From assembly GCA_963691705.1 (NCBI GenBank), contig OY829537.1, positions 23,002,078-23,066,077 on the forward strand: a stretch of DNA of 64,000 nucleotides. The letters are read 5' to 3'. Under the pieces are notes generated by a model. That model saw only the letters and a program-made list of their open reading frames with translations. It did no database searches and had not been told where the DNA came from. The translations under genes and the position numbers were made by a program. Below are positions 22,980 through 33,096 of the stretch, in pieces; the stretch's first letter is position 1, and each line of letters opens with the position of its first letter. Source of the DNA: Viola odorata (Eukaryota; Streptophyta; Magnoliopsida; Malpighiales; Violaceae).

Positions 22980-23390
22980 GGAGTGAAAATCCTATCCTTG
23001 TGATGGCTGGTCCTGATCAGACAACTCACTAAGATGAGGCACGCCCTGGCATGACTAAGCATTGGGAGTGAAAATCCTATCCTTGTGGCAACCGTGCTCA
23101 CACAGACGGCCCATTAAGACGAGGCACGACCCCAAACGCTCCCGGGAGTGAAAATCCTATCCTTGTGGCAACCGTGCTCACATAGACGGCCCATTAAGAC
23201 GAGGCATGCCCCGGTATCCTTGGGAGTGAAAATCCTATCCTTGTGGCAACCGTGCTCACATAGACGGCCCATTGAGACGAGGCACGTTCCAGGGACGCGA
23301 GGTTTCAACGCTTAGGAGTGAAAATCCTATCCTTGCGATGGCTGGTCCTGATCAGACAGCTCGCTAAGATGAGGCACTCCCCAAGCCAAT
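22980..23390 (+). repeat. E1 minisatellite, 5 units of 78-92 bp
   Basis: Units start with GGAGTGAAAATCCTATCCTT at 22980, 23065, 23145, 23223 and 23315. Units two to four are nearly identical (TGTGGCAACCGTGCTCACA). A spacer of about 90 bp separates the array from the pol end. Confidence 0.9.
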
Positions 23391-23844
23391 CTCCGGCGGA
23401 AGGAAGGAGGGGACACTCCAGCTAGAAATTGAGCGGTCGATACCCGACGAAGTAAGGCTGGAAAGACTTCTGTACTGCAACAACAACGTCGCAGCAGGCC
23501 TAACGGGGCAAGAAAGCTCCCCCGACAACAAAGGGTGATTTGAATCTGAGCAATGCTGAGTCATTCTTGGAAATGCTATCGGAAGGCAATGATAAGGCCA
23601 CCGAAAAGGCAGCTGAGGAACCTGTATGAAGGTCATGCGAGAGTAAAGTGGGCATATCTATAGAGGCGCGGTAGCAAACGCCACGGACGAATAATTGCGC
23701 AAGCAGTATTATGAAACAGAGCAGACAAAGAAGTTTCGTTCAAAAGGGGTAGCCCAACCAAGGCAAAAAGTGATATCGTTAATATTATAAAACAAGGAAG
23801 GGCTCGTCGGCCGCAAAAATCAGAATATATCTAAATTCAAAAAA
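23391..23844. other. E1 spacer between minisatellite and aORF1
   Basis: No gene seen. A minus-strand ORF here has no counterpart in the other copies. This region would contain the end of the aORF1 transcript. Confidence 0.5.
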
Positions 23845-25501
23845 CTAAGGAGCGGGTGGTGCGTTGACTCCTCCTTGCTGCTTCGATTTCCATAAATAGA
23901 AGTCATCATCAGTAATAGTGGAGACTCTCCTATCAAAATACGCGGACAACTCATCAATACGGAGTTTTCTACCCCATAATGATGCATCAACGCCTCCGAC
24001 ATGAGCCCTGCGCCTTCCTTCAAGTACCACTGATTCTTCTCAATGTTTAAAGCCAGATCGGCAGTCAGCTCGGCATTCCTCTGCCTCTCCTGGCGCAACT
24101 CATTCTCCTCACGAGAAAGGCGTTCGGTCAGATTGGCACCTTTCTGTTTCTCCTCCTCCAAAGCGTGCTTGACAGCCTCCAGCTCTTGCTTGACAGTCGT
24201 CACTTCCTGTCGGGCAGACTCCGTTTCTTGGTTGGCAAGGTTAAGCGCATCCACAAAACTCTGGCACTCGTTCTGCAACCTGGTTATCTCCCCCTGCCCG
24301 TTTGCGGCAATCCTAGCATTCTCCTCATCCATGTAATAGAGGTGGCAGAAAAAAGAAAGCGCTTGGGAGCGAAGAAAGTTTATACACTCCTGCTCACTCC
24401 TAGCCGCAAAGGTATCCCTCTCCCTTGGAAGAGACATAATCTCGGCTACCAGGTAAGAGGTAGACGCGAGAATGGAATCATGATCAGTCCCGGCAGGAAA
24501 TTGCAAAATGTTGTCCCTGAAGGAACGCAAACCAATATGATGAGTGGGCATGAGGGGAGGATTATAAGTAGAGGCACCGGCTATCAAAGCAGGGGCAGGG
24601 CCACCTCTCGCGATAGTGGGAGGAGACATCGGAACAAAGAACAGAGCGGCAGGAGAAGAGGGTCGACTGCCGGAACCTCCCGCGTTGGGCATTGGGGACC
24701 CATCTCCACCAAGTACTTCAAGGTTAAGGGCACTTGAGTTATAGCCTGTCGCGGTGGAGGAATCACCTAAAACGTGAGGACTACCACCGAAATCAATACC
24801 CTGCGATTGCTCGGCAGGAATACCACCGCCCTCAAGGACGTTCAGAGGAGGATTCACAGCGGAAGAGGTAGGGTTGTGCTGAAGCTCATAGCGAGCCTTC
24901 TTCTGACGCTCTCGAAGGATCTCAGCAACAGACATATCACCTGGAGAAGTTGACTGAGCAGAAACAGTGGAAGCCTCCTAGGAAACGCAGTGCACGCATG
25001 ATAAGAAAATTATACAGAAGAGAAGAAAACTTTAGAGAGAAATGAACGCATACCTGGGTGACTGTGGAAACCAGAGGTATCGCGGTAGGAATGGGATCAA
25101 CTGTCGCCTCTGAAGAAACAACAGTGTGGAGGGAAACGGGTTGCGTGGCACGTGTTTTCCTCACTCTCTTCTTCCTTGCAACAAGGGTGCGAGGAGGTGG
25201 CGATGAGGTAGTACCCGTAGCGGTAGCAATGCCTTCCTCTTCCGCAGCGGCAGCAGCAGCCCTGGCGGCGGCGGCAGCTTTCTTCCTTTGTTCCTGTTTC
25301 CTCTTCCTCCGAAAGTACTCAGGCTCCCAACCAGGCGGAGGCACTGTACAATTAAAGAAACGTTAGCGTTAGTACCTCTTGGCAGCACAAAAAGAAAAAG
25401 GGCAAACGCTCACCCTTTTTGCACTGTTCCATTTCTAGACCGTTAGCCACTTTTCGGGCATCAACGCTGAAATCTAGTTGAAGTAGCATCTTCAACCAGC
25501 C
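23845..25501 (-). pseudogene. E1 aORF1, exons 3, 2 and the 3' end of exon 1
   Basis: The end of exon 1 (25501-25414, 'GWLKMLLQLDFSVDARKVAN') is cut off from its start by E2 and ends in a GTGAGC donor. Exon 2 (25343-25054, 290 bp, acceptor TGTACAG) encodes 'PPPGWEPEYFRRKRKQ', an alanine run and a basic 'RKKRVRKTR' patch. Donor GTATGC and acceptor TTTCCTAG bound intron 2. Exon 3 (24977 to 23845) begins before 'MSVAEILRERQKKARYEL' and has a Gly/Ser/Pro-rich stretch, then a coiled coil ('LEEEKQKGANLTERLSREE'). A frameshift near 23990 precedes the end 'YLWKSKQQGG'. Exons 1 and 2 keep frame when spliced (718 and 290 nt). It is most like E5's aORF1. Confidence 0.82.
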
Positions 25502-25726
25502 TGATAACAATTGTTATGCTCCTGACGGCAATATTGTAGCCACGGCATCTATCCTTGACGAGTCTCTATACGCTTCCCTGAAAAGCCAACCTATCGCCCG
25601 GGCCGGCGGAAGTTTCCTAGGATGGTCGACTTCAGCGGGGGGGGATCTCATGCATCTTTACGCGCACGGCGTCATCCCATCCTAGAGGAACTAAGAGGAT
25701 GTCGCTCCTGATAGGCCTTATGTGAT

Positions 25727-25834
25727 TATCGCCCGCGATGGCTCACCCATTATCGTTGGAGGCGATATCTTCGGACGATGCTTATCGCTGCACCCTTATC
25801 GCTGTCAGGTATCGCCAACTTCGGCCTATAAATA
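25727..25834 (+). promoter_or_regulatory. E2 LTR promoter: TATCGC/GCGATA array and TATA box
   Basis: Within about 90 bp there are about seven hexamers related to TATCGC or its complement, followed by TATAAATA at 25827-25834. Transcription of the element RNA would start about 30 bp further on. The 3' LTR has the same layout (TATA at 41363-41370). The role of the hexamers is inferred from clustering only. Confidence 0.65.
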
Positions 25835-25929
25835 CCCCCATCTTTCCAAACAGAAGGTAAGATCGAGATCATCTTGGAGAACTTCTACCATTCTAAAAAC
25901 TCGAACTGACTTAAGCATCGGAGTGTCTA

Positions 25930-25950
25930 CGCCGGAGTCCCCCTCCGGCG
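25930..25950 (+). promoter_or_regulatory. Conserved GC-rich LTR hairpin
   Basis: CGCCGGAG, a five-base loop, then CTCCGGCG. Equivalent perfect or near-perfect hairpins occur in E1 (17301-17321; 47448-47468), E2's 3' LTR (41466-41486), E3 (5299-5320) and E5 (54224-54244), while surrounding LTR sequence has diverged. It lies downstream of the TATA box, so it is in the RNA. A packaging, termination or RNA 3'-end role is inference. Confidence 0.7.
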
Positions 25951-26040
25951 CTTTGCAGGTATCTCTGACGCCGATCGATTCCCCTCCGACTAGCTGCAGC
26001 AGCCGTTTTCCGACCCGAAGAGATCTCGGATCTTATCAAA

Positions 26041-26059
26041 TGGTGCTTTCGTTGAGAGC
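26041..26059 (+). other. E2 primer binding site candidate
   Basis: TGGTGCTTTCGTTGAGAGC starts two bases after the LTR, the same as in E1. The tRNA is not identified. Confidence 0.72.
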
Positions 26060-26123
26060 TTTGGTGTATTAAGTGAGCGTCCTTAATAGCCAAGCTCTAT
26101 TTAGTTGGGAGATCGGAACGGTT

Positions 26124-28094
26124 ATGACAGCCAGATCGGAGCCAGACCGGTCTACATTTTCCAATATTCCTTTCTCAACTCGCAGGCGGTTATTTCCTTT
26201 TGCTACTGCTGACCTCTCTATGACGACGCAATCGACTATCTCGGGACCTCTGGACCTCTCGGTCGGGATCGCCGGAGGATCTATCTCCTCACAGACGGTC
26301 ATTTCTTCATCACAGACAGCGGGATCTGATCTTTATACTCCTCTTTTGGAAGGATCTGCACTTAGCAGTGAAAATCCCTTTGCTATGGAAATAGCGGCCC
26401 TTCGTTCCCGCCTGGAATATTTGACTGAAATGGCCACTAGAGTCACGCCCGGTGCTTCTGGATCTAGCGTTCCTCCTCGCGTCTTGTTCACATCATCTAT
26501 TGTTGCTGATCGACCTCTGCCCCCGTTGTTTCCAGAGAACCCCCAAGTGCCTTTATCCGCAGGAAATCCCTCGGTTGGTCGCGTACAGCTCACTCAAGGA
26601 GGAGTAGAGGCTTATGTACCGCAAATGCCGCAAAGACTTCTTCTGCAGGAAGACAGGCAGCTTGAGGCGTTAAGGAACCGTTGGGCCGGACGGAGGGAAG
26701 GAACAAACAGGAGTTTATCTCCCGTGTATAGTGAAAGATCTAGTAGCAGAAGAAATCGAAGTCGTTCTCCCAGGAGTCGCAGTCGGTCTCCCAGGCGACA
26801 TCATATACCTGAACTAAGGGAAGGAGGGCGACAAGGAGACATATCTCCCCCACGTCATGCGCATGAGATTCTTGATGATACCTCAGGTCACCCTTTCAGT
26901 CGTCGTCTAAGACGTCACAGGGTCAGCAGGCGAGTGAAGCTTCTCGCTGATACTTATGATGGTACTAAAGATCCTATTTCGCACATCAACAAAGTGAAGG
27001 ATTTCGTCCAGTTTCAAACTCACAGTGATGCGGCTTTATGTCAGATATTTGTTATGACCTTATCGGGAGTTGCTCCTCTTTGGTTTGAAGGTCTTCCTGG
27101 CGGATCCATTAGTAATTTCACACAGTTGGAATCCAAATTTCGGAGCAGATTTAGTACAGCAATTCCAATTCGGAAATCTGCCGCAGCGTTATTTGACATA
27201 CAGCGGAAGCCCCAAGAGACATTGAAAGAATTTCTTAGCCGATTCGATCTGGAAATGTCATTAACGCCAGGCGTTACCGTTGATTTCGCCATAGAAGCTC
27301 TGAAAAGAAACTGCCATTATGGAAAACTGAAAGATGCATTGATGGTGGATCCTCCAATATCCTTGGACGCACTAAGACTTAAAGCCCATAATTATGAGAA
27401 AATGGAAGAAGAAGAAAATAGAAATAGAACATTTGATATGCCGCCTGGGGCACCTCGCATCCCTGCCGCTCCCGCAAATCCTCTGGTTGACGATCATTAC
27501 ACTGATGATTACGCTCGACGGAAAGATTACATCCCAAAGACCTACGATAAGCAAAAAGGAAATTCCTCGAAAGGAAGACAAGGTAGTCCCCCTCGTCAGC
27601 GTCAAGGGAACGCTAACAAAAATCGGGCGTATGATCCGGATTTTCCCTCCTTGAATGTACCAAGAGCGGAGATATTGGCGATAGCGGAACAGCGAGATCT
27701 TCCTATCCGTTATCCGGCGCCCACGAAACCTGGAGTGCTTTTAGGCAGGAGAGAAAGCGCTTACTGTAAATTCCACAAAGCCAGAGGACATTCCACAGAG
27801 GCTTGCAGAGAATTAAGGTGGGCGATAGAACGCTTGGTGGAGGAAGGATATCTGGGAGAATTTGCGACTCAAGTAAGGGAAGATGCCCGAAACAATCCGA
27901 TAAGAAGAGCGGTAGACGAGCGACCAAGGCCCCCTCCAGCCCCACAGCCGGATAACGCTCCCAAAGGAAAGGGTGTGGAAACCTTCGCGATAGATGGCGA
28001 CGACATCCCCATAATCAATATCATAGCAGGAGGGATCCCCTACACAGATGAATTAGAACAGTCGATGGTGGCGAAAGGCGAAAAGCGTACGTGA
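26124..28094 (+). CDS. gag: E2 gag
   Basis: The start ATG at 26124 ('MTARSEPDRSTF') is chosen because E1 and E5 have homologous starts; an upstream ATG at 26073 belongs to the leader. About 656 codons are open. Order: N-terminal 'TRRRLFPFATAD'; Pro-rich linker; Arg/Ser-rich 'SERSSSRRNRSRSPRSRSR'; Retrotrans_gag core ('DTYDGTKDPISHINKVKDFV', 'LWFEGLPGGSISNFTQLESK'); Lys/Arg-rich segment; C-H-H-C motif 'CKFHKARGHSTEACRELRWA'. The TGA at 28092 is where E1 has an Arg codon, so it is a nonsense mutation truncating a gag-pol polyprotein rather than a natural gag end. Gag is otherwise undamaged and could assemble particles. Confidence 0.9.
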   Translation: MTARSEPDRSTFSNIPFSTRRRLFPFATADLSMTTQSTISGPLDLSVGIAGGSISSQTVISSSQTAGSDLYTPLLEGSALSSENPFAMEIAALRSRLEYLTEMATRVTPGASGSSVPPRVLFTSSIVADRPLPPLFPENPQVPLSAGNPSVGRVQLTQGGVEAYVPQMPQRLLLQEDRQLEALRNRWAGRREGTNRSLSPVYSERSSSRRNRSRSPRSRSRSPRRHHIPELREGGRQGDISPPRHAHEILDDTSGHPFSRRLRRHRVSRRVKLLADTYDGTKDPISHINKVKDFVQFQTHSDAALCQIFVMTLSGVAPLWFEGLPGGSISNFTQLESKFRSRFSTAIPIRKSAAALFDIQRKPQETLKEFLSRFDLEMSLTPGVTVDFAIEALKRNCHYGKLKDALMVDPPISLDALRLKAHNYEKMEEEENRNRTFDMPPGAPRIPAAPANPLVDDHYTDDYARRKDYIPKTYDKQKGNSSKGRQGSPPRQRQGNANKNRAYDPDFPSLNVPRAEILAIAEQRDLPIRYPAPTKPGVLLGRRESAYCKFHKARGHSTEACRELRWAIERLVEEGYLGEFATQVREDARNNPIRRAVDERPRPPPAPQPDNAPKGKGVETFAIDGDDIPIINIIAGGIPYTDELEQSMVAKGEKRT

Positions 28095-31000
28095 GACGGC
28101 ATGACAAAGAAAGGTGGAGCAATAGACATACTTGATCGCATGATCTTATCCTTTTCAGAAGAGGATGAGAAAGGTGTTATCTATCCCCATAATGACGCCT
28201 TGGTAGTCACACCTGTCATCGCCAGTCATGGTATAAGAAGGACTCTTGTGGACAACGGGAGTGCCGTGAACCTTTTTTCGCTGGAAGCTTACAATCTCAT
28301 GAAACGCCCCCACGACGAGTTAATGCCTAGTAAGAGACCCATAGTCGGAGTGGATGGGACCCCTATCCCTGTTACGGGAGTAATCACCCTACCCGTATAC
28401 TTCCGAGAAGACACTTACAAACGGTCAGAGAATTTGTTGTTCCTTGTTGTGGATCTGAATCTGCCCTATAACGTCATACTCGGACGGCCTTTCCTCAATC
28501 GCTTTGGAGCGGCGATATCACAAAAACATCTAAAGATGAAATACCCCTCCTAGGATGGGGTGGTATCGATAAAAGGTGATCAGAAACTGGCGGCAGAATG
28601 CTATTCGCTCATGACTCGGACGAGTTGCGATAGATACGTGTGTATAGCGGCAGACCCCTACGAGCAGGGTGATGAAAAACGCGCTCAACCCCTTGACAAG
28701 ATGGTGCCCGTATCAGTGATAGGCAAAGAGGGAGCCAGCTTCCTGGTCAGCGATAAGCTCAGCCCAGCGGAAAATCTTCAACTGGCACGGCTGCTGAACA
28801 AATGCCAAGGAAATTTTGCATAGGAACCCGCCGATATGCCAGGTATATCCCGAGAAATAGCCGAGCACAGGCTTAACGTTGACCCCAACGCCAAGTCAGT
28901 TCAGCAAAAACGACGGGCGTTCTCCACCGAAAAAGCTTCGGCCGTGGAAAAGGAGGTTGTGAAGCTCCTTGACGCGGGTTTCATTCGCGAAGTACAATAT
29001 CCCACTTGGTTAGCCAACCCGGTTCTTGTTCCTAAACCCAATGGAGACTGGCGTATGTGCATCGACTTCACTGATTTGAACGATGCTTGCCCTAAGGATT
29101 GCTACCCGCTTCCTCGCATAGATCAGTTGGTTGATCAAACTGCTGGGTACGCATATCTAAGCTCGTTGGACGCCAATTCCGGATATCATCAAATCCCTAT
29201 GGCCCTAGAGGATGAGGAGAAGACCGCCTTCCTTACTCCTAAAGCCACGTATTGTTACACAGCGATGCCATTTGGACTAAAGAACGCGGGGGCCACGTTT
29301 CAGCGAATGGCAAATAAGATTTTTGAGGAACAGATAGGGAGAAATGTGGAAGCATATGTTGACGACATACTGGTAAAGAGTGCGAATTTTCATGATCACC
29401 TGCAGGATCTAAAGGAAGTTTTTGATGTGATGACAAGGTATCGCATGAAGCTAAACCCCCGGAAGTGCATGTTTGCATTCCAGACGGGTAAGTTCTTGGG
29501 CTACGTAGTTAGCCAGAAAGGTATCCAGCCTAATCCATCCAAGGTTAAAGCTATACATGATATGATATCGCCAAGAACCGTTAAAGAAGTGTAAAGGCTA
29601 ACAGGGCGCATTATCGCTCTGGGACGATTCGTCTCCAAGCAAGGAGAAAAGTGTCTCCCCTTTTTCAAAGTCATACGACGGAAAGCCACGTTCGGGTGGA
29701 CCCCAGAATGTGAGCAAGCATTTGTGGACTTAAAGGACTATTTTTCATCTGATTTGTTATTGACAAGGCCCGAGTCCGGCGATACTCTGTACTTGTACTT
29801 GGGCGCGGCGGACGAAGTGGTCAGTGTCGTCCTTGTTCGTGACGATAACCGCACTCATCACCCAGTTTACTTCGTGAGTCATGTCTTAAAGGACGCGGAA
29901 CGGCGATATGCTCGTATTGAGAAAATAGCGTTCGCCCTTATACAAGCCGCCCGCAAGATGGACCGATACTTCCAGTCTTATCCTATCGTTGTACTTACAG
30001 ACCAACCCTTGAAGAGGATATTTTGAAAGCCTGAATCTTCAGGAAGAATGCTGATCTGGGCCCTAGAACTCGAACAATATGGTTTGAGATACCAGTCACG
30101 GCCATCCGTAAAGGCTCAGGTCCTTGCTGATTTTATAGCGGAGTGTACTTTCACAGAGGACCCTTTGAGTGGTGTACCGGAAGCGGAATGGAACGATATG
30201 GATCTCCCGTTCCCAGAAACTTATACAGATCTTTGGATCGTTCATGTGGACGGAGCCAAAAATCAAGAACTGGCGGGGGTTGGAGTCTTCATAAACGGGC
30301 CGCACGATATGCATATACGGTATGCTATTCGAATCTTGCATCCTTTGTCCAATAACGCAGCCGAATATGAGGCGTTGCTAGCTGGGCTCAGAATAGGAAG
30401 AGAGTTTTCTTCTAAGGGAAGGCGCGATACCGGCCAAACAGGAGATCTGCGTCTAAAAATTTGTGGAGACTCCAAACTGATAATTGACCAGGTCTCAGGA
30501 CACTCTCAGGCTCGAGAACCTATTATGGTGCAATACCTCTCTAAGGTAACGCGAGAACTAGTGGAAATAAAGAAAGAGGGCATGCAAGTCAGCTTCGAGC
30601 ACGTCCCCCGAGAGGAAAATGCTGAAGCCGATTACCTTGCCAAGCTGGCCGCGAATCCTGAAGCATCTATACCTAAAGATGTGTATTATCGTGAGCTAGC
30701 GGTGCCGTCCTTCATGGAGGAACAAGCCTCTTTGTGTGTGAATGAACTCGAGAATGATTGGCGGATTCCGGTAATAAAATACCTGATGCACGAAGAGCTG
30801 CCCGACGATAACGCTGAAAAAATGAAAGTGCTAAGACAGGCTGCTCGCTGCACATACTATAACGGGGATCTAATTCGAAGATGTTTCTCTCACCCCGGCG
30901 CCAAATGTATAACCGAACAAGAGGGCCTTCACACCTTACGCGAAATCCACGAAGGGATATGCGGAATGCACGCGTCAGGCGGCACCTTGGCGGCACAAGT

Positions 31001-31994
31001 TTTCAGATCAGGATTCTACTGGCCCACTATACGAAGGGATTGCCACGAGTATGTACAAGCTTGCCCCAAATGTCAGGAATTCGCTAAAATTCCTCGACGT
31101 CCAGCTACGGAAATATCGGAAATCATCGCCCCTTGCCCTTTTGCCAAATGGGGGATTGACATCCTGGGTCCATTTCCAAAGGTAAGGTCCCAACTGAAAT
31201 TTGTTATAGTGGCTGTGGACTATTTTACGAAGTGGGCGGAAGCTGAGGCGGTTGCCACAATCACGGCGGAAAAAACATGGCGTTTTTTCAAACATCAAGT
31301 TATCATGAGATTCGGGGTGCCTCGTATCCTTGTCAGCGATAACGGGACCCAGTTCACCAGCCAATTCTTCAAAGACCAATGCTCAGAATTCGGGATTGAG
31401 CAGAGATTCTCTTCCGTGGCTCACCCACAAACCAACGGACAAGCAGAGGTAACTAATAGGAGCATCCTCAGCGGTATTAAGAAAAACCTAGAGGGGTCTA
31501 AGAAGAAGTGGGCTGATGAATTGCCATACGTGATGTGGGCATACCGCGTGACCGTAAAAGTCAGCACTGGAGAAACACCTTTTGCGTTGGCTTTCGGAAC
31601 TGAAGCCGTTACGCCAGTGGAAATTGGGGCCATGAGCCTGCGGGTGGCTCACTTTCGTGAGGAACGGAACGAGGAACGGTTACGTGCTAATCTGGACGCG
31701 TTACCAGAGGTTCGAAAAGAAGTCCTACTGAAAACACAACACTACAAAAGAAAAATGGCCCGTTATCATAATAGGCAGGTCAAAGAGCGATTGTTGAAAA
31801 ATGGTGACCTTGTGCTCCGAGACAGGCGAGCAACCGGACAACGTATGGGAAAACTTAGTCCTAACTGGGAAGGACCGTATCGCGTAACCCATGTTGTCGG
31901 AAGAGGGGCCTATCGCCTGGAGACACTTGACGGTACGCCTTTATCCAACTCCTGGAATATCGCTCGTTTGAAGTTATATTATCCTAGAGTTTAA
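28095..31994 (+). pseudogene. pol: E2 pol (protease, RT, two RNase H, integrase) with nonsense codons
   Basis: This is in the same frame as gag. Protease 'LVDNGSAVNLFSLEAYNLM' (about 28250); RT with 'SSLDANSGYHQIPM' and 'YVDDIL'; a first RNase H lacking the usual first Asp ('LYLYLGAADEVVSVVLV'); a second RNase H ('VHVDGAKNQELAG', 'NNAAEYEALLAGLRIG', 'CGDSKLIID'); integrase zinc finger (H...H...'CPKCQEF'), D/D/E core; C-terminal 'GPYRVTHVVGRGAYRLETL'. Stops: TAG 28551, TAG 28821, TAA 29592, TGA 30024. Comparison with sister copies shows Trp, Trp, Gln and Arg at these codons, each one transition away. The second RNase H plus integrase (30048-31994) is uninterrupted. Confidence 0.95.
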
Positions 31995-32105
31995 TTTTAT
32001 CTGCACTATTTGGATTATAACGACCCTAACCGTGGCTAACGCTCAATAGGAGAGTTTTCGTGGGTTTGTGGTTGCTTTTGTGCAGATAAAAAGGGGGGTA
32101 CCCTG

Positions 32106-32545
32106 GGAGTGAAAAGTCCTATCCTTGTGATGGTCGATCTTGATCAGATGGCCCACTAAGTGAGGGCACGACCCCAGTGTATCCTTGATTAGCGTCGGAT
32201 TGAAAGATCCTTGACGCCCCCGGGGGTGAAAAGTCCTATCCTTGTGATGACCGATCTTGATCAGATGGCTCACTAAGTGAGGGCACTGCCCGGTATCTTT
32301 GGGAGTGAAAAGTTCTTTAATGATAACCGATCTCGTGGAGACGGTACATCAAGACAAGACACACCCCAAAGAGTTAGAAACTCTGTTTAGAAACAAGAAT
32401 CCTATCTTAACGGTCGGGCTGGTGCAGCTAAACCATTAAGTAAGGACACGGTTCTAAACGAGAGGACAACGCCTATAAAAGTGAAAATTCCCTAGCCTTG
32501 TGATAGCCGTCCCGATCCGACAGCTCACGAGAGGAGGCACTTAGA
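32106..32545 (+). repeat. E2 minisatellite, about 5-6 degenerate units
   Basis: GGAGTGAAAAGTCCTATCC-type cores occur at about 32106, 32223 and 32302, with weaker ones near 32195, 32390 and 32476. It is more decayed than in E1, although E2 is younger, so unit decay was inherited from the source copy. Confidence 0.82.
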
Positions 32546-33096
32546 AAGGCCGATTGAGAGATAAGGGAAACGTGAAGGATCGCGTAATTCCAGCTGGTAA
32601 CCGGATAAGTAACCCTTGGCGAAAGATAGAGCTGAGGGAAAACGCGATTCGAAACGGGTTCCGTGATAAAACCTAATGATAGCAGCGAACGGGCTCCTAC
32701 GGGTAATCACTATCTCTCAAATCTCGTTTTGTTACTGATAATCTACAATTAGAGATGTGCAGAATGCTTCTGAGCAGTGGAAGGAGAGGTGGTCATGATA
32801 CCGATAGGCTCATCGAAAGGCCAACCCGACATAGATCTTGGTTTTCTTGGTATAAATACCAAGGATCTGCTCAAGAAAGTAAACGCACCGCGCGGATAAG
32901 GCAACCTCAGCAACGAGAGAAGTCTCGCGATGAGAAAAATAAAAGAGAAATATCGATAAAGGGATTGTCTAGAAATATTAAAGGCATCTCAAGGATTTAC
33001 AAAGATTCACTGTTCAAAATATTGATGCTGCAAAGACAAAAGACAAAGCCAAGCGATATGTGATTGCTGGAGGGAACGGCAAAATATCGTGGCAAA
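32546..33096. other. E2 spacer between minisatellite and aORF1
   Basis: No gene. The first about 200 bases resemble the E3 and E4 spacers; the rest is A-rich on the plus strand. Confidence 0.5.

Larger units (their letters stand above)
25502..26038 (+). repeat. E2 5' LTR
   Basis: 537 bp, TGATAAC...TTATCA. Differences from the 3' copy seen by eye are only CACGGCATC/CACGACATC and TATCGTTGG/TATCGCTGG. An imperfect inverted repeat lies at about 25616-25686 (CCTAGGATGG ... CCATCCTAG). The TATA box, upstream motif array and hairpin are listed separately. Confidence 0.97.

Noticed and set aside
23114..23308. Similar repeat-protein-like ORF on the minus strand
   Set aside because: It lies within E1's minisatellite, for the same reason.
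25722..26072. Plus-strand ORF over the E2 5' LTR, repeated at the 3' LTR
   Set aside because: It covers promoter, hairpin and LTR end; it is repeated only because the LTR is.
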